Part shown: positions 22,884 to 34,739 of the stretch, piece after piece
How positions within the stretch are numbered: position 1 is the stretch's first letter
Layout of the letters: each line of letters starts with the position of its first letter
Source of the DNA: Himantopus leucocephalus
Taxonomy: Eukaryota > Chordata > Aves > Charadriiformes > Recurvirostridae
Length of the DNA stretch: 64,000 bases
Reading direction: 5' to 3'
Assembly: GCA_003993805.1 (NCBI GenBank)
Contig: RSEF01000001.1
Span: forward strand, 212,130,198 to 212,194,197
The notes under the pieces: generated by a model
What the model was told of the DNA's origin: nothing
What the model saw: the letters and a program-made list of their open reading frames with translations, nothing else
Database searches by the model: none
Made by a program: the position numbers and the translations under genes

Positions 22884-23097
22884 ACCCAAATTTTTTTATG
22901 ATGAGGGTGGTGAAACACTAGAACAGGTTGCCCAGAGAGGTGGTAAATTCCCCATCCCTGGAAACATTCAAGGTCAGGTTGGACGGGGCTCTGAGCAACC
23001 TGATCTAGTTGAAGATGTCCCTGCTCATTGCAGGGGGGTTGGACTAGATGACCTTTAAAGGTTCCTTCCAACCCAAACCATTCTATGATTCTGTGAT
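22884..23097 (+). repeat. younger CR1 nested in the old CR1
   Basis: This is a short, 5'-truncated, well-preserved CR1 3' end in + orientation: GAGGGTGGTGAAACACTAGA through GGTTGGACTAGATGACCTTT and TTCTATGATTCTGTGAT. It splits an antiparallel older CR1, so it inserted later. Confidence 0.88.
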
Positions 23098-23989
23098 CCG
23101 GGTGCAGTTTCTCAAGTGCAACAGAGAGGAAAAATTACTTCCTTTGACCTGCTGCCTGTACTTTTCCTGGTGTAGCCCACGTGCAGGCACAGCCTGCACA
23201 AGGGTGGGCTGCTGACTCATGTTCAACTTCTTGTCTGTCAGGATGCTCAGGTCCCTTACTGCAGAACTGCTCCCTCACATGACAGTCCTCAGCTTCTACT
23301 GCTACATGGTGTTACTCTGCCTAACACTGAGGACTTCGCTTTTCTCTTTGTTGAGCTTCAGGAGGTTTCTCCAGCTTGTCGAGGTCCCTCTGATACACTG
23401 AGGCTCCGCTCTCCTGTGTATCAACTACTATTTCCAACTAAATGTCATCCACCAGTGTGCAAAGGGTATATTCTGTTCCATCATCTGGATCATGAGGTTA
23501 TTGTTCAGCATCACCCATACTGTCAACCCTGCATGAGCAACTTAAGTAAAAAATGTCCAGTTGGACTCATCACCTTCTGGGCCCTCTAGTCCAGACTGTT
23601 TTTCATCCAACTTGTAATTCTGCCATCCAGTCCTTGTCTCTCTAATTTAGTTCCAAAGATGTTGTGAGATCCTGCATAGATAGCCTTGCTCAGTTGAAGT
23701 AAATGACATGCACTGGTCTCCCTTTCTCCACAGAGCCAATCCTTTCATCAGAAAGGGCCATGAGATTGGCTAAGTGTGATTTATCCTTGATAAATCCATG
23801 TTGACTTGGCAATTCATCCAGAGCACGCTTTGTGCAGATGAGGCTACCGTTGCCCTCAGCCCTGCCCTCAGGAGTGAGCACCTCATAGTCCCTGTAGCCT
23901 CAGAGCTGGATGGTGTCTTCCCACAACATTTTGTCATGGTCCGATCCTCTGACATGCTGAGGTGGCTGCTCAAGCTGATGCAGGGGACC
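23098..23989 (-). repeat. old CR1 LINE, reverse transcriptase part (right of nested insertion)
   Basis: The minus-strand translation, with stops and frameshifts, still shows CR1 reverse transcriptase. It has a GRPVHVIYFN block equivalent to the V-x-Y-L-D-F motif, a V-D-D-I remnant of the catalytic YxDD region, a V-V-D-T-Q-E-S-G segment, and an R-D-L-D-K-L-E-K motif. The element is inactive. It continues the copy at 22398-22883. Confidence 0.8.
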
Positions 23990-25080
23990 TTGTCCAGGCC
24001 AATGGAATCCTGGGCTGCATAGGGAAGAGTGTGGCCAGNNNNNNNNNNNNNNNNNNNNNNNNNNNNNNNNNNNNNNNNNNNNNNNNNNNNNNNNNNNNNN
24101 NNNNNNNNNNNNNNNNNNNNNNNNNNNNNNNNNNNNNNNNNNNNNNNNNNNNNNNNNNNNNNNNNNNNNNNNNNNNNNNNNNNNNNNNNNNNNNNNNNNN
24201 NNNNNNNNNNNNNNNNNNNNNNNNNNNNNNNNNNNNNNNNNNNNNNNNNNNNNNNNNNNNNNNNNNNNNNNNNNNNNNNNNNNNNNNNNNNNNNNNNNNN
24301 NNNNNNNNNNNNNNNNNNNNNNNNNNNNNNNNNNNNNNNNNNNNNNNNNNNNNNNNNNNNNNNNNNNNNNNNNNNNNNNNNNNNNNNNNNNNNNNNNNNN
24401 NNNNNNNNNNNNNNNNNNNNNNNNNNNNNNNNNNNNNNNNNNNNNNNNNNNNNNNNNNNNNNNNNNNNNNNNNNNNNNNNNNNNNNNNNNNNNNNNNNNN
24501 NNNNNNNNNNNNNNNNNNNNNNNNNNNNNNNNNNNNNNNNNNNNNNNNNNNNNNNNNNNNNNNNNNNNNNNNNNNNNNNNNNNNNNNNNNNNNNNNNNNN
24601 NNNNNNNNNNNNNNNNNNNNNNNNNNNNNNNNNNNNNNNNNNNNNNNNNNNNNNNNNNNNNNNNNNNNNNNNNNNNNNNNNNNNNNNNNNNNNNNNNNNN
24701 NNNNNNNNNNNNNNNNNNNNNNNNNNNNNNNNNNNNNNNNNNNNNNNNNNNNNNNNNNNNNNNNNNNNNNNNNNNNNNNNNNNNNNNNNNNNNNNNNNNN
24801 NNNNNNNNNNNNNNNNNNNNNNNNNNNNNNNNNNNNNNNNNNNNNNNNNNNNNNNNNNNNNNNNNNNNNNNNNNNNNNNNNNNNNNNNNNNNNNNNNNNN
24901 NNNNNNNNNNNNNNNNNNNNNNNNNNNNNNNNNNNNNNNNNNNNNNNNNNNNNNNNNNNNNNNNNNNNNNNNNNNNNNNNNNNNNNNNNNNNNNNNNNNN
25001 NNNNNNNNNNNNNNNNNNNNNNNNNNNNNNNNNNNNNNAGGTCCCTTCCAACCCTGACCATTCTGTGATTCTGTAATATT
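23990..25080 (+). repeat. CR1 LINE (+) largely hidden by an assembly gap
   Basis: Left of the gap, bases 23990-24038 encode CR1 ORF2 sense sequence (QANGILGCIGKSVA). Right of it, 25039-25080 is a CR1 3' tail (AGGTCCCTTCCAACCCTGAC and ATTCTGTGATTCTG). The gap thus lies within one + strand CR1. From this point to the 3' end a consensus element would need about 0.6-0.7 kb. Confidence 0.75.
24039..25038. other. 1000-N assembly gap
   Basis: Exactly 1000 Ns, probably a placeholder size. Both flanks are CR1. All long frames drawn across it are artefacts. Confidence 0.98.
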
Positions 25081-25239
25081 ACAAGCAGCCCATGTGTCAC
25101 AGGACTGGCAGGCTGTCAATCTAATTTCAGTGTATTTTTCTTTAAAAAAAAGAAGGGTCTAGTGGAGATGGAGATGATAATCAGACATTGTGGGTAGTAG
25201 AATGCCATGCCAATGGTGAGCAACTGTTGAAGGAGCTTA

Positions 25240-25500
25240 CAAAGATGAGAAGCTTGCAGATAGCTGGCAGATGAAATTCATTTTAGATGAATTGTCAGGT
25301 AACGCATCAAGGTGAAAGTAATTTAAATTGTGCTTACAGTAGTGCTGGGCTTAGAAGTACTCATCAAAACTTGGAAAGGGATCTTGGAGTCATTGTCAAG
25401 AGGTTTCTGAAACCATTAGCTCAGTATCCACTGGCAGCAAAAAGGCCAATGAATTTGTCAGAGAACAAGGCACAGCATCGTTTTGCTGTCATATAAAACT
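25240..25500 (+). repeat. degenerate LINE (CR1/L3-like) RT C-terminal fragment
   Basis: The + strand frames give LADSWQMKFILDELS, then ERDLGVIVKRFLKPLAQYPL and AAKRPMN. These match the order of the conserved LINE blocks L-A-D-x-W-Q-M-K-F, K-D-L-G-V-x-V and L-K-P-x-A-Q-x-x-x-A-x-x-x-A-N. Frameshifts and stops show a fossil copy of a subfamily different from the neighbouring young CR1s. Confidence 0.7.
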
Positions 25501-27888
25501 TGGCTTCCCACGGCTTTAAGTATCAGTGCAGTTCTGATTTCTGTATTTTGACAAGGATGTACTGGGGTGAGAGAGAGTGTATGTAGAAGCGCAAGTGTTC
25601 TCTGACTTCAGCCCAGGTTCAGCTCTGTGGGATTCAGTTTCTTAGTAATACATGCTGGTAAATACATCTATCTTTAAAAGCTATTCCTTGGCAAAAAGAA
25701 AATAAAATCCAATAGTCAATGCAAAAAGAAATAATACAGTAGCTATTTTTTCATGTTACTATTACAATTTTTATTGGTGGTTATCAGAGGGATAAGAAGA
25801 TAAGTTATTATTTTCATTTACTTTTTTGTTCTTTGCCTAGTGGTTTTTTTTGTTTTTTCTTTACTAGGTGGTTGAAGGCCAAGGAAGAGAACAGCTTAGA
25901 TATTAAATGGTCTGTATATGCATAACTTCAAGTGCTGGACTCTTGCAATGAGAGAGCTGGAATGACAATAACCACAGTAAAAATAAACACACAAATTATT
26001 GTGAGCAATTGTTTTAGCTCAAATAACTGTCATTCTATATAACATAAAATTACAGGGGGTAAGCACAATAGGAATAATTGCTATGATTAAATATGAACAA
26101 AGTGCTTGATAGCAAAATAAAGCAAGAATACATTATTACTGATTTGGTTTCCAAAGTGCAGGGTAGCATTTTAAATTCACTAAAGATGATCAGCCTTCAA
26201 GTTCTTTGTAACAAAGGACTGTGTTTAACAATAAAAAAAAAATAGCGTGATAGGTTTTCTCAAAAGGTTCTTGGGTCCTGTGGTTCTTGGTGATGCAATT
26301 TGAATCTAAAAGCTGTGAATGTTGTAGCATTCGTGGAGCGAGTTCAGATGAATTCACAACGCTGAGTATTGCCCATCTTACTTGCCAGGATACGGAACAT
26401 AATAAAAAATTATATCCTTAGGCAGGCAGGCATGATAATGTTTCTACTTAGTACTTAAGGTCATTTCTTAAATAAAAGGGAACAGAGAGAAGTTATGGCT
26501 GACTTTTTTATAACATATTTCTTCAGCTCTGTCACTTGGAATAGCTGTACTTTGCAAATGAAAGATCCTAGAAAAACTGGTATGGTTGGAGTCAGCGTAA
26601 TTCATCTAAGGCTGATTTTCTTTGTGCTGATAGCAAACACTAAACACGCTGAATCTCTTTTGGTGCTTCAGAGAAAACTGGAGCAGTTTCTATTCAGGAT
26701 ATCATTACTATTGCTATTCTGAAACAGGGTACTTTGAAATGGGTTGGCATTTCCATAAAGCTGCCTGCTGGTTTATCTACAACTATAAAGTTATCCCACA
26801 AGCTGAGAATCAGAATAGTTTTCTCTTTATAATATCACAGTGAAAAAAATTGCAAAATACATTATGGAATAGTTTGTTTTGTGGCATATATTCAGCTATA
26901 CCTCTGTGTATTTCTCATGCAGCCCACAAAACATTAGAGAGAGAAAAGTTATGACGCAGGCTCTAACCACTCGTACATAAAGGCAGGTTCGTTGAGTCTC
27001 TCACAGCAGCAGAGAGTAGGCGAGCATTTCGTACACTATAGGCTATAGTCTGTAGTGGAGCGACTGAGACTGTAAATCACCAAAATAACAGCTGGTATCA
27101 AAACACACCTAATAGCTAAAATTATAGTTAACCTTTTCCCCTACTTGGGGTGGTGTGCTTGCATAGCAGCATTTCATGCGCAGAAATGTCAAGGCAGTTT
27201 CTGCATTTCTCTTCCAGTAAATGTCTTCCTCCTACCTTCAGACCACTTTTCCTTGACCTGCTTAAAATATCTATAGTATTTATAGTAATAAATTTCAACA
27301 AACCTGCTTGCTGAGATACCAATAACAATATTTTTACCTGATACTGAAGAATTTAGGTGGCATGTGCATTAATATATATGTGTATAAAAGAAAAAAATGT
27401 TAGATAATAGGGAGCAAAGGCATCTGACGCATATTTGGAATCATGAAAAAAAACCCCATGTAATTTCAGTTTCGTCATTGTCGTCTGAAGGAATACCCAT
27501 AGCTTTTCCGTTCTTCAACCAAAGGCAGTTTATGATATCTCTTTCCTTTCACAAATTCGTTGTACTTTAAAATGGTACAACGTTACTGGATACTGGACAA
27601 TGGGTACTGGAAAAGATAGATATTGTAAGTTAAAGAAAAAATTGTAAACAGAGTAAAATGCTGGCACAAATAAGTTGATATTGTATGTTAATAACTGGGG
27701 GGTTGTACCTTTTGAAAGATGCAGCCAGAGTTGGTGGGTGTATTAAGCTGGAAAGTGGGATGAAGGGCAAAGCACGTGGCACTATAAGTGGTAATTTATG
27801 TATGAATGGACTATAGGTTTTATGCACAGAGAAGAATATACATATCCCTGTCAATAAAGACCTTTGGTCTCAATAGAAAAGAAACAAG
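25501..27888. other. non-coding, no gene seen
   Basis: AT-rich sequence without identified repeats, RNA genes or exons. A + frame at 26495-26722 contains the chance string QMKDPRK; see rejected items. Confidence 0.45.
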
Positions 27889-28250
27889 AACAGGCAAGAA
27901 AACACATGATTAAGTAACTNAACAGGCAAGAAAACACATGATTAAGTAACTACCCAACAGTTGCTGATCAGAGGCTGGCGTCCTCCGTGTACTGGTAGCA
28001 CAGAGTCGGTTTATTGAGAAATTTCCAACTATTGTACTATTGATGATGCAAAAAGTACTGTGAGGAAAGNTACCCAACAGTTGCTGATCAGAGGCTGGCG
28101 TCCTCCGTGTACTGTTAGCACAGAGTTGGTTTATTGAGAAATTTCCAACTATTGTACATGTAGATAATGCAAAAAGTACTGTGAGGAAAANGAGAAATTT
28201 CCAACTATTGTACTATTGATGATGCAAAAAGTACTGTGAGGAAAGTGGGT
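27889..28250 (+). repeat. triple single-N join with A-B-A duplicated blocks
   Basis: A 31-bp end (27889-27919) repeats exactly after the N at 27920. Block A (27951-28069) then repeats as diverged block B (28071-28190) after the N at 28070. After the N at 28191 the sequence returns to an exact copy of block A's tail (GAGAAATTTCCAACTATTGT onwards). B differs from A at about 6-7 sites in 120 bp. Confidence 0.85.
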
Positions 28251-28375
28251 TGAGAAGTGTAGGTTCTGCTTCCTCAGTCTTCACGGTTCAGAGTGCCGTT
28301 CAGCTGCATGCCCATGGCTAGTGACAGCTTCTGCAAAGGCGGTGTATGAGAAGAAGTGGCTTTTGTCAGGTTCGG

Positions 28376-28440
28376 TTAGTGGTTGGACTTGATGATCTTA
28401 AAGGTCCCTTCCAACCTCAACAATTCTATGATTCTATGAT
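28376..28440 (+). repeat. CR1 LINE 3' end
   Basis: GTTAGTGGTTGGACTTGATG, then ATCTTAAAGGTCCCTTCCAA and ATTCTATGATTCTATGAT: a well-preserved, very short CR1 tail in + orientation. Confidence 0.9.
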
Positions 28441-31400
28441 TTTGAAAAAATGCTGGTAATTTTATTTGCTCTCTAATAGTGGGTGCTGGTATTGACTGCA
28501 GCACCACTGCGGAGAGCTGCACAGTAGGTGATGTATTTGCCTGACCTCTAGCTCTGTGAGAAGAAGAGAGATGATGGCAAAGCCTGAAGCAGTCCGTTGG
28601 GGATTTGGGAATTTCTGGAGTTGAGGAAGCGAAGGAACATCTTACGAGGAGAGGTTATGTCCAGAGAAGTGGGGCCAAACAGTTGAATGGCAGGAGAAAG
28701 ATGGTACCTTCATTTTTTTTCCTGGAGACCTGTTACCTCCAGGAGTGGGGGAGTGCTGATGGTGCTGGAAATGTTTCTTTCTGATCCCAACGACCCCTTT
28801 TCCCTCATAATCAACTGGTCTTCACAGAAAGAGACTGAAGCAGTTTAATATGACTGTTACTATTTTATGTGCTAAGCTGGTCGATGCATAAACTGATTGT
28901 CTTGGATGGATGTAGCTTCCTACTTTACACCTGCAAAGTTTTTGTTTTCTGAACAAAAATGATTTTTTTTGTGCTTCTGTGTTCAAAAATTTAATTGCAT
29001 TTATCTGCAATGTTCATTTGGAGATTAAGAGACAAATTGCACAATTTGCTTCGATGTTGTACTTACGCTTTTTGGGACGAACAAATTTGGACTTTACATG
29101 TTGCAATTGGCTGTCTCATTTAAAAGTGTAGGCTTCAGGGTCTGAGCTCTCCTTAAGTGGGAATAAACATTCTACAGTAGTATAAAGTGATGGTTAAACT
29201 TCTGTGATAAGTCACTCTTTTCAAATAACTTGTTTCACAGATACAGGCAATAGCTTCTTACCCTCGTTAGAGGCAGCAGAGGATTCAAAACTAAGCAACG
29301 CTTTCCCTTATAGGCATTTGAATTGATTTTTCAACTGCTTGTGTTAGGAAAGTGATTAGATTTCATGTACTAGAGTTCCTTTCCTAAGTGTATAATGCAG
29401 CGATTAGTCTGAGGAACCTTTCTTTTTTTTCTTTTTTTTTTTTTCTTCAAACTTTCTATGATTTTGCAGGTTTCTTTCAGGCCTTATGCTGTCACAGCCA
29501 ATAAATCCCATCCATTCCAGGTTGTTCATAGGGTGTGTATGGTGGTTTTCAACTTTTATTCTGAAATGTCAAGTGCTGTAGTAGTGTTGTAGTAAAACCA
29601 TTCCATATACTTCCAGTTAGTGACTCCCAACCTCTAAAAAAAATACCGGAGGAGCACCTGGACCAGGGCACAAGTCTCGTTTGGCTCCCAACCTTATTGT
29701 CCGCAACAGTACTGTCTGCAGCTCCGGCTTTTTAGTGCAGGGCTTTGCCCTCTCCAGAGGTGTGTCTGTAAGTGGTTGGGTACTACTACAATCCACAACA
29801 CATGAGAATATTTTTTTTAAATTGTGAGAAGATCAATTGTTTGAAAAATGTGTATTTCAGTATAAAATACTGGGTTCTTTTAAAGACAAAGGCTTCCTCA
29901 TAGTACAGAAGTGAAGGCAGAAAAAACAGTAAAACTGGGCTACGCTGCACAGTGCTGGCAGCGGCAGAGTTGCTGCAACATCTGAATTAAGGCTTGTTTA
30001 ATTACCCTGTATTTATACTGAAATGTTGTATACTCAGATAGTAATTACATCTTATGGATCGAATCACAATTATCTTTCAGTTTCCAGCTCATTCCAGTGA
30101 TCTTTGTGTATGAGAAAGCTGAAAACTATAATATAATTGTAGGATTTTTCTGTTCCATAAGTGCTGATGCTTATCAATAGATAGTAAAAAAATAAATAAA
30201 TGCAAATTTTAATGAGTTGTTTAGCAAAAGTAATTTTCCTAGCTATTGGCCTGATCCCAATGAACCGAATGAAGGGTTTGGGACTGAGCCTTCATATGTG
30301 TTTTTTATAGATCCTGAGGCATAAGAATAAAACTGGGAGCTGTAGCAGTTTCCTGGGAAGGAACGGGAAAAGATGAAACCTTATTTTAGAGAAGAGAAGG
30401 ATATTAATTGTTATGAATACAAGAGTCATAGTGCGTATGAGGTGGTATGTCAGAAAGAAAAATATTTAACAGCTACTGTAGGTACAGGTGTGGAAGTGGA
30501 CTAGTGCAAATGGCAAAAGGCTGTTGACCTCAACTAAATTATCTGAAGCTTCTTCTGAAACTGTCAGTGTTTTACCTTTGTAAAACCAACACACAGTGTA
30601 TTAAGACTGAAGTTCTGTGATCAGTAATATCTTCTTTATTGTGATGCAATAGCAGAGCACATAATGATACATACAGTTGGCTCGAGTCTCAATTAGAACT
30701 TATTCCTACATTTCATTCTTTTTTACACTCAAAATTTTGCTGTGGGCTAAGACAGAACACATACACAGATGTGAAGATTTTTTAATTAAGTCTAATTAAT
30801 ATTTTATAAGTATAATTAAAAATACAATGCAGTTGTTACTAGTCCAGTTATAATGATACTAACACTCATAGTCCAGATGAATTATTACAGAAAAGCTATA
30901 AACGATGTGAAATTCCTCCGCACAATGTAGGGTTACTCAGTAGGTACGTGAGTTTGCTGGATTGTCAACATATATTGTATTCACAGAACTATGCTAGAAC
31001 AAGTTAGGCAAAAGTCAGTTTGACTGTTTAATGGCTAGAGAATTGCTCTCACAGTTAAAACAAGCTAAAATCAGCTCAGGCTGATACAGGTCCAGGCACG
31101 TCCCGAGACCCTGCACTGTTCAGGGTGTGCACAGCCCGTGGACTTCTTCTGTAATAGCATAATCATATTGAAAGGCTTACCCATTTAATTAAATTATAGC
31201 TTAAAATATTGTTACAGATGCTAACTAATTGCGTGCAAAACTGTTGAAAAAAGTTGCTTTAAATGTATCAGAGATTTTAAAGACTGCATACTTCTCTTTA
31301 TTCACAACACAATTCTGCACCACCTTTTTGTAGCAACGGAATCTTCTCTTTGCTTGGATGAGGAACCTTCACTTTGTCACTTCCTGACTTGTAAAATGTT

Positions 31401-32475
31401 CTCCCATGTTCTCATATTACCATACTCTGTTGGGGTATGATATATTCATGGAAGAAATGAACATTACATTCTGTCATCGGAAACCAGATGTTAGTTTTGA
31501 GGCTTCATCAATGCTGCACCTCATTTTCATTTTTTTAATGTGGACAAACAGTTATTTCTGTTTTCCCTGTTCTACATCAATAGCATTTTTCCTCTGTGAA
31601 GTTGCAACGCTAGTGTGTATGTTTTTGTCTAGCAGAGATGTAAAACACCGTACGTAGACTGTCTTCACTGTGCCTTATCTGCTCTGTAAGGGATGGCCAC
31701 TGAGCTGGTGATGCATATGCATACTGGGAAAATTAGATGTTCCTTTGTTACCATCTTATGTTCTTGCCACCTACTTATTTGTCCACGTGCTCTCAAGGCA
31801 TACTCTAATTATTAGGTGCTTTGGAGTTCTAGAGGATTGGTGCCGTTTAGCACGCACATGACTCATTACAAATAGTCTGGCTTTGCTGGATGTTCTTATA
31901 GTGCAGTGAATCCCCCTTGCCCCTGTTGCTAGTTGAACGGTTCAGGCTCTAGAGACAAAGGGACACTCTTAGGTCATTTACAATCTCTGTATTGAGATAA
32001 TTAGACACAGAGTGTCTAGGATAGTATAAAATATGGATTTTTATGTTGTTAATAATGCTGGGATTCACAGTGCCTGCTGTTCAGAATTGCACATATGTTA
32101 CAACCATACAAGTTTTTAAGTCCTCTAATGTGGTGTAAATGCCATGATTCCAGTGTTAAATTCCTTTCACTCAGTTTGTTTTATAGGTACACAAAAATCA
32201 GGTTAGAGAAAACACAGCTCATTAAACCTTCATTACCTGTAATGTCACACTGAGAAAGGTAAATGCTTATATTACCAAGTTAATGCAAGTACTTGTGCTC
32301 TGGTTTAGACTTGATGAAGTTAACCTTTATTCTGTCTTACTTTGTGTTCAATATTGCCATTTAAATTGTTTGTACTCTGCTAATCTGTCTGTGTAACTCT
32401 CTGTACTTCACATGGCCAAATTATTTTTATTCTAAGCTGATATGTTTTTTTTCTTTTGAAAATATTTATTTTCCA
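28441..32475. other. non-coding, no gene seen
   Basis: Contents include a long T/C tract at about 29420-29448 ending in an acceptor-like TTTTGCAG, but no credible exon follows. No transposon was identified. An SLC36A4 exon was looked for and not found. Confidence 0.45.
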
Positions 32476-32525
32476 AACATTCATATATGTATATATATAC
32501 ACACGTGTGTGTGTGTGTGTATACA
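32476..32525 (+). repeat. TA/TG microsatellite
   Basis: An alternating TATATG/TATATACACACG segment is followed by about nine TG dinucleotides. The alternating purine-pyrimidine tract is polymorphism-prone. Confidence 0.85.
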
Positions 32526-32658
32526 GTATGTTATTTTACGCCCCTTTCCAGGCAGTTTCACGCAAGGGAAAAAAAAGAGGAAAAATCTGGGAAAACTGAG
32601 ATGCACCTGTATATAAGCAGTTCCATTAAACAAGTAAATGATAAAGTAATTCGGAGCA

Positions 32659-33027
32659 GGGCCAGCGAGAGCAGGCTACTCCAGGCCATGTCCAGGTGGG
32701 TTTTGAATATCTCCAAGGATGGAGCCTGCATGGCCACATCTGGGTGACCTGTTCTAGTGTTTGACCACCCTCACAGTGAAGATGTTTTTTCTCATGTTCA
32801 AAAAGAAGTTCTTATATTTCAGTTTGTACACGCTAGCTCTTGTCCTCTTACTGGGCAGCACTGTGAAGACTTCAACTCCATATTCTTTACTTGCTCCCAT
32901 CAGGTATCTGTACACATCGACAAGATCCCCGAGACATCTCTTCTCCAGGCTGAACAGTCCCCGTTCTCTCAGCCTCTCCTCTCATGAAAAATGCTCCAAT
33001 CCCTTAGTCATCTTTGTGGCCCTTTGT
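32659..33027 (-). repeat. CR1 LINE fragment, lacking the extreme 3' end
   Basis: The + strand shows reverse-complement CR1: GTGGGTTTTGAATATCTCCA, GACCACCCTCACAGTGAAGA, CTCTTCTCCAGGCTGAACAG and TCATCTTTGTGGCCCTTTG in the expected order. The terminal tail is not visible on the left, so the copy is eroded or truncated at both ends. Confidence 0.88.
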
Positions 33028-34409
33028 CAAAGGCGCACCTGTATGTTCATGAATTATGCAGATGTACATCCTTTGGATGTAAAAATACAATTTTAAGATG
33101 CACTTAAGTGTTTCAAGAGCAAATTTTCTTTAGATTCCAGTTCTACTTGTTCTCAAAGATACTACAGCACTAACACTGCGAGACATTCTTCTCTTACATA
33201 GAATTAAAATAAAGAGAATGCCTAAGAGGATAGGGTCAGAAGGGTAATCATGAGATTTAGTTGAAAAAGGAGTATATTTTTAAATCCCAGTATTTCCTGT
33301 ATAAGACCATGAGCCACAACCCAGTGGAACGATGGATATATAAATCTGCCCTTAAAAAATGATGCCTTGATTAGTGAGAGGTGTGGGACACGAGGTAGCC
33401 AGTTCCTAAAACTCCCTTTCCATTATAATGGTGATTCATCACATAAACATAAAGTTTTGGTATTTATCGTCAACTAAATAGTAAGTATTTAACATAATAG
33501 AATGTATCTAAATTATAAATTCTCTTTTGTATGTCTGTATTTATTGTCTAGGTTTATAAGATGGACAAAGTTTTAAGGAATTAAAGTCTACAGTTAATAC
33601 AGCCTAGATCTAGACAGTCACCTGATTTTCTGAAGTGCTGAGCCGCCCACCAAACGTAACTGAAGAAAAGTGGTGTTTGTTTGGTGATTGGCATTTCTGA
33701 CATCCGGCAGATGTTTGAATAGGGATTTCATAGTTTAGTTCCTGATATCTGTCAGAGAGGAAGGAGGAAATTTCTTTCTCCATTCTTTTTTTTTTGTTGT
33801 TGTTGTTATTACTGTGAGGTTATTCAGCAAAATTGGAGCATCCACCCTTAGCCAACAAGGCAGATGTAATCCTTCAGCTTTACAGTAATTTGAAAACGTT
33901 TGTAAAACCAATACATGCACCGGCAGCAGAGGTGGTAAAAGGACATAGCTCTTACAGAGTGGTTGCGGCTGTTGGAATCAAGTCTATCATGTTTCACACA
34001 TACTTGTTGTTTCTGGGTAGTTCCTAGCAGTGAAGAGGGGGTGTACGCTGTGTGTACCCTCCTGTGCCATTAAACAGGACCTGCAGCTCCATCGTCCTGC
34101 TCTGCTTTAGGCTGCTGTTTCTGTTTCTCCCATCCTGTTGAGGAGGGTAAGGCTTTCCCCTTTCCATAGCTTTTTTTTTTTTTCCCTTTACCTGCTGGTT
34201 CCTGTTGCTTTGAGCCCTAGATAGGCAAAAACCTGTCCTAGAGCTGAATCTGTTAGTTCTTGTTTATGTAGCCAACGTGAATGGTGTTGCAAGTGTGAAC
34301 TGGGAATCTTTTTACTATGGAAAAAAAGTTACACCTTCCTGATGAGTTGCCTGTTACCATTCAGGAAAGGCTCAAAATCGCAGACTTCAAAACTTGTCAA
34401 GAGTTGCTG
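33028..34409. other. non-coding, no gene seen
   Basis: There is a T-rich and GTT repeat tract at about 33786-33809 and a poly-T at 34171-34183. No repeat family or exon was recognised. Confidence 0.45.
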
Positions 34410-34509
34410 TTGTGGTGTGTGTTAGAACTGTTAGGGTGCCGTCAAGTTCCGTTGGAGANTTGTGGTGTGTGTTAGAACTGTTAGGGTGCCGTCAAGTTCC
34501 TTTGGAGAG
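34410..34509 (+). repeat. duplicated ~49-bp block across a single N
   Basis: TTGTGGTGTGTGTTAGAACT, continuing to GTTGGAGA, occurs before and after the N at 34459 with one substitution. It is an unmerged contig overlap. Confidence 0.85.
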
Positions 34510-34510
34510 G

Positions 34511-34606
34511 ACGAATGCAACTTCAAATCATCGAGGGGCTCACTTCTGCTTTGAGGGCGGTGGACTCTCACGCGTACTCGGCCAAAGTAGTGGTTACGGC
34601 GAAAGG
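34511..34606. other. small CpG-rich patch
   Basis: About eight CpG sites in under 100 bp (for example CACGCGTACTCGGCC and TTACGGCG) within CpG-poor surroundings. It is far too short for a standard CpG island. No promoter or exon is evident. Confidence 0.4.
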
Positions 34607-34739
34607 TTTGAGAAACAGATGATAATGAGTAAAGAAAAATACACGACTGCAGACAGAACAATACACAAACATTTCATTTTGAAAATACATTCCCAAGGTT
34701 GTTTTCTCTATATAAACATTTCATGTTTTTGAAATATCT

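Noticed and set aside
23770..25119. Very long open frames (340-450 codons) spanning the N gap, and similar ones at 45278-46475 and 60298-61162
   Set aside because: They are open only because N codons are read as X. The ends are CR1 or unrelated sequence.
26495..26722. Open frame containing QMKDPRK, resembling the SLC36 block after G-I-G-V-V
   Set aside because: There is no L-P-L-E-N before it, no acceptor at the right place, and the following residues do not match any SLC36 helix. The short string looks coincidental.
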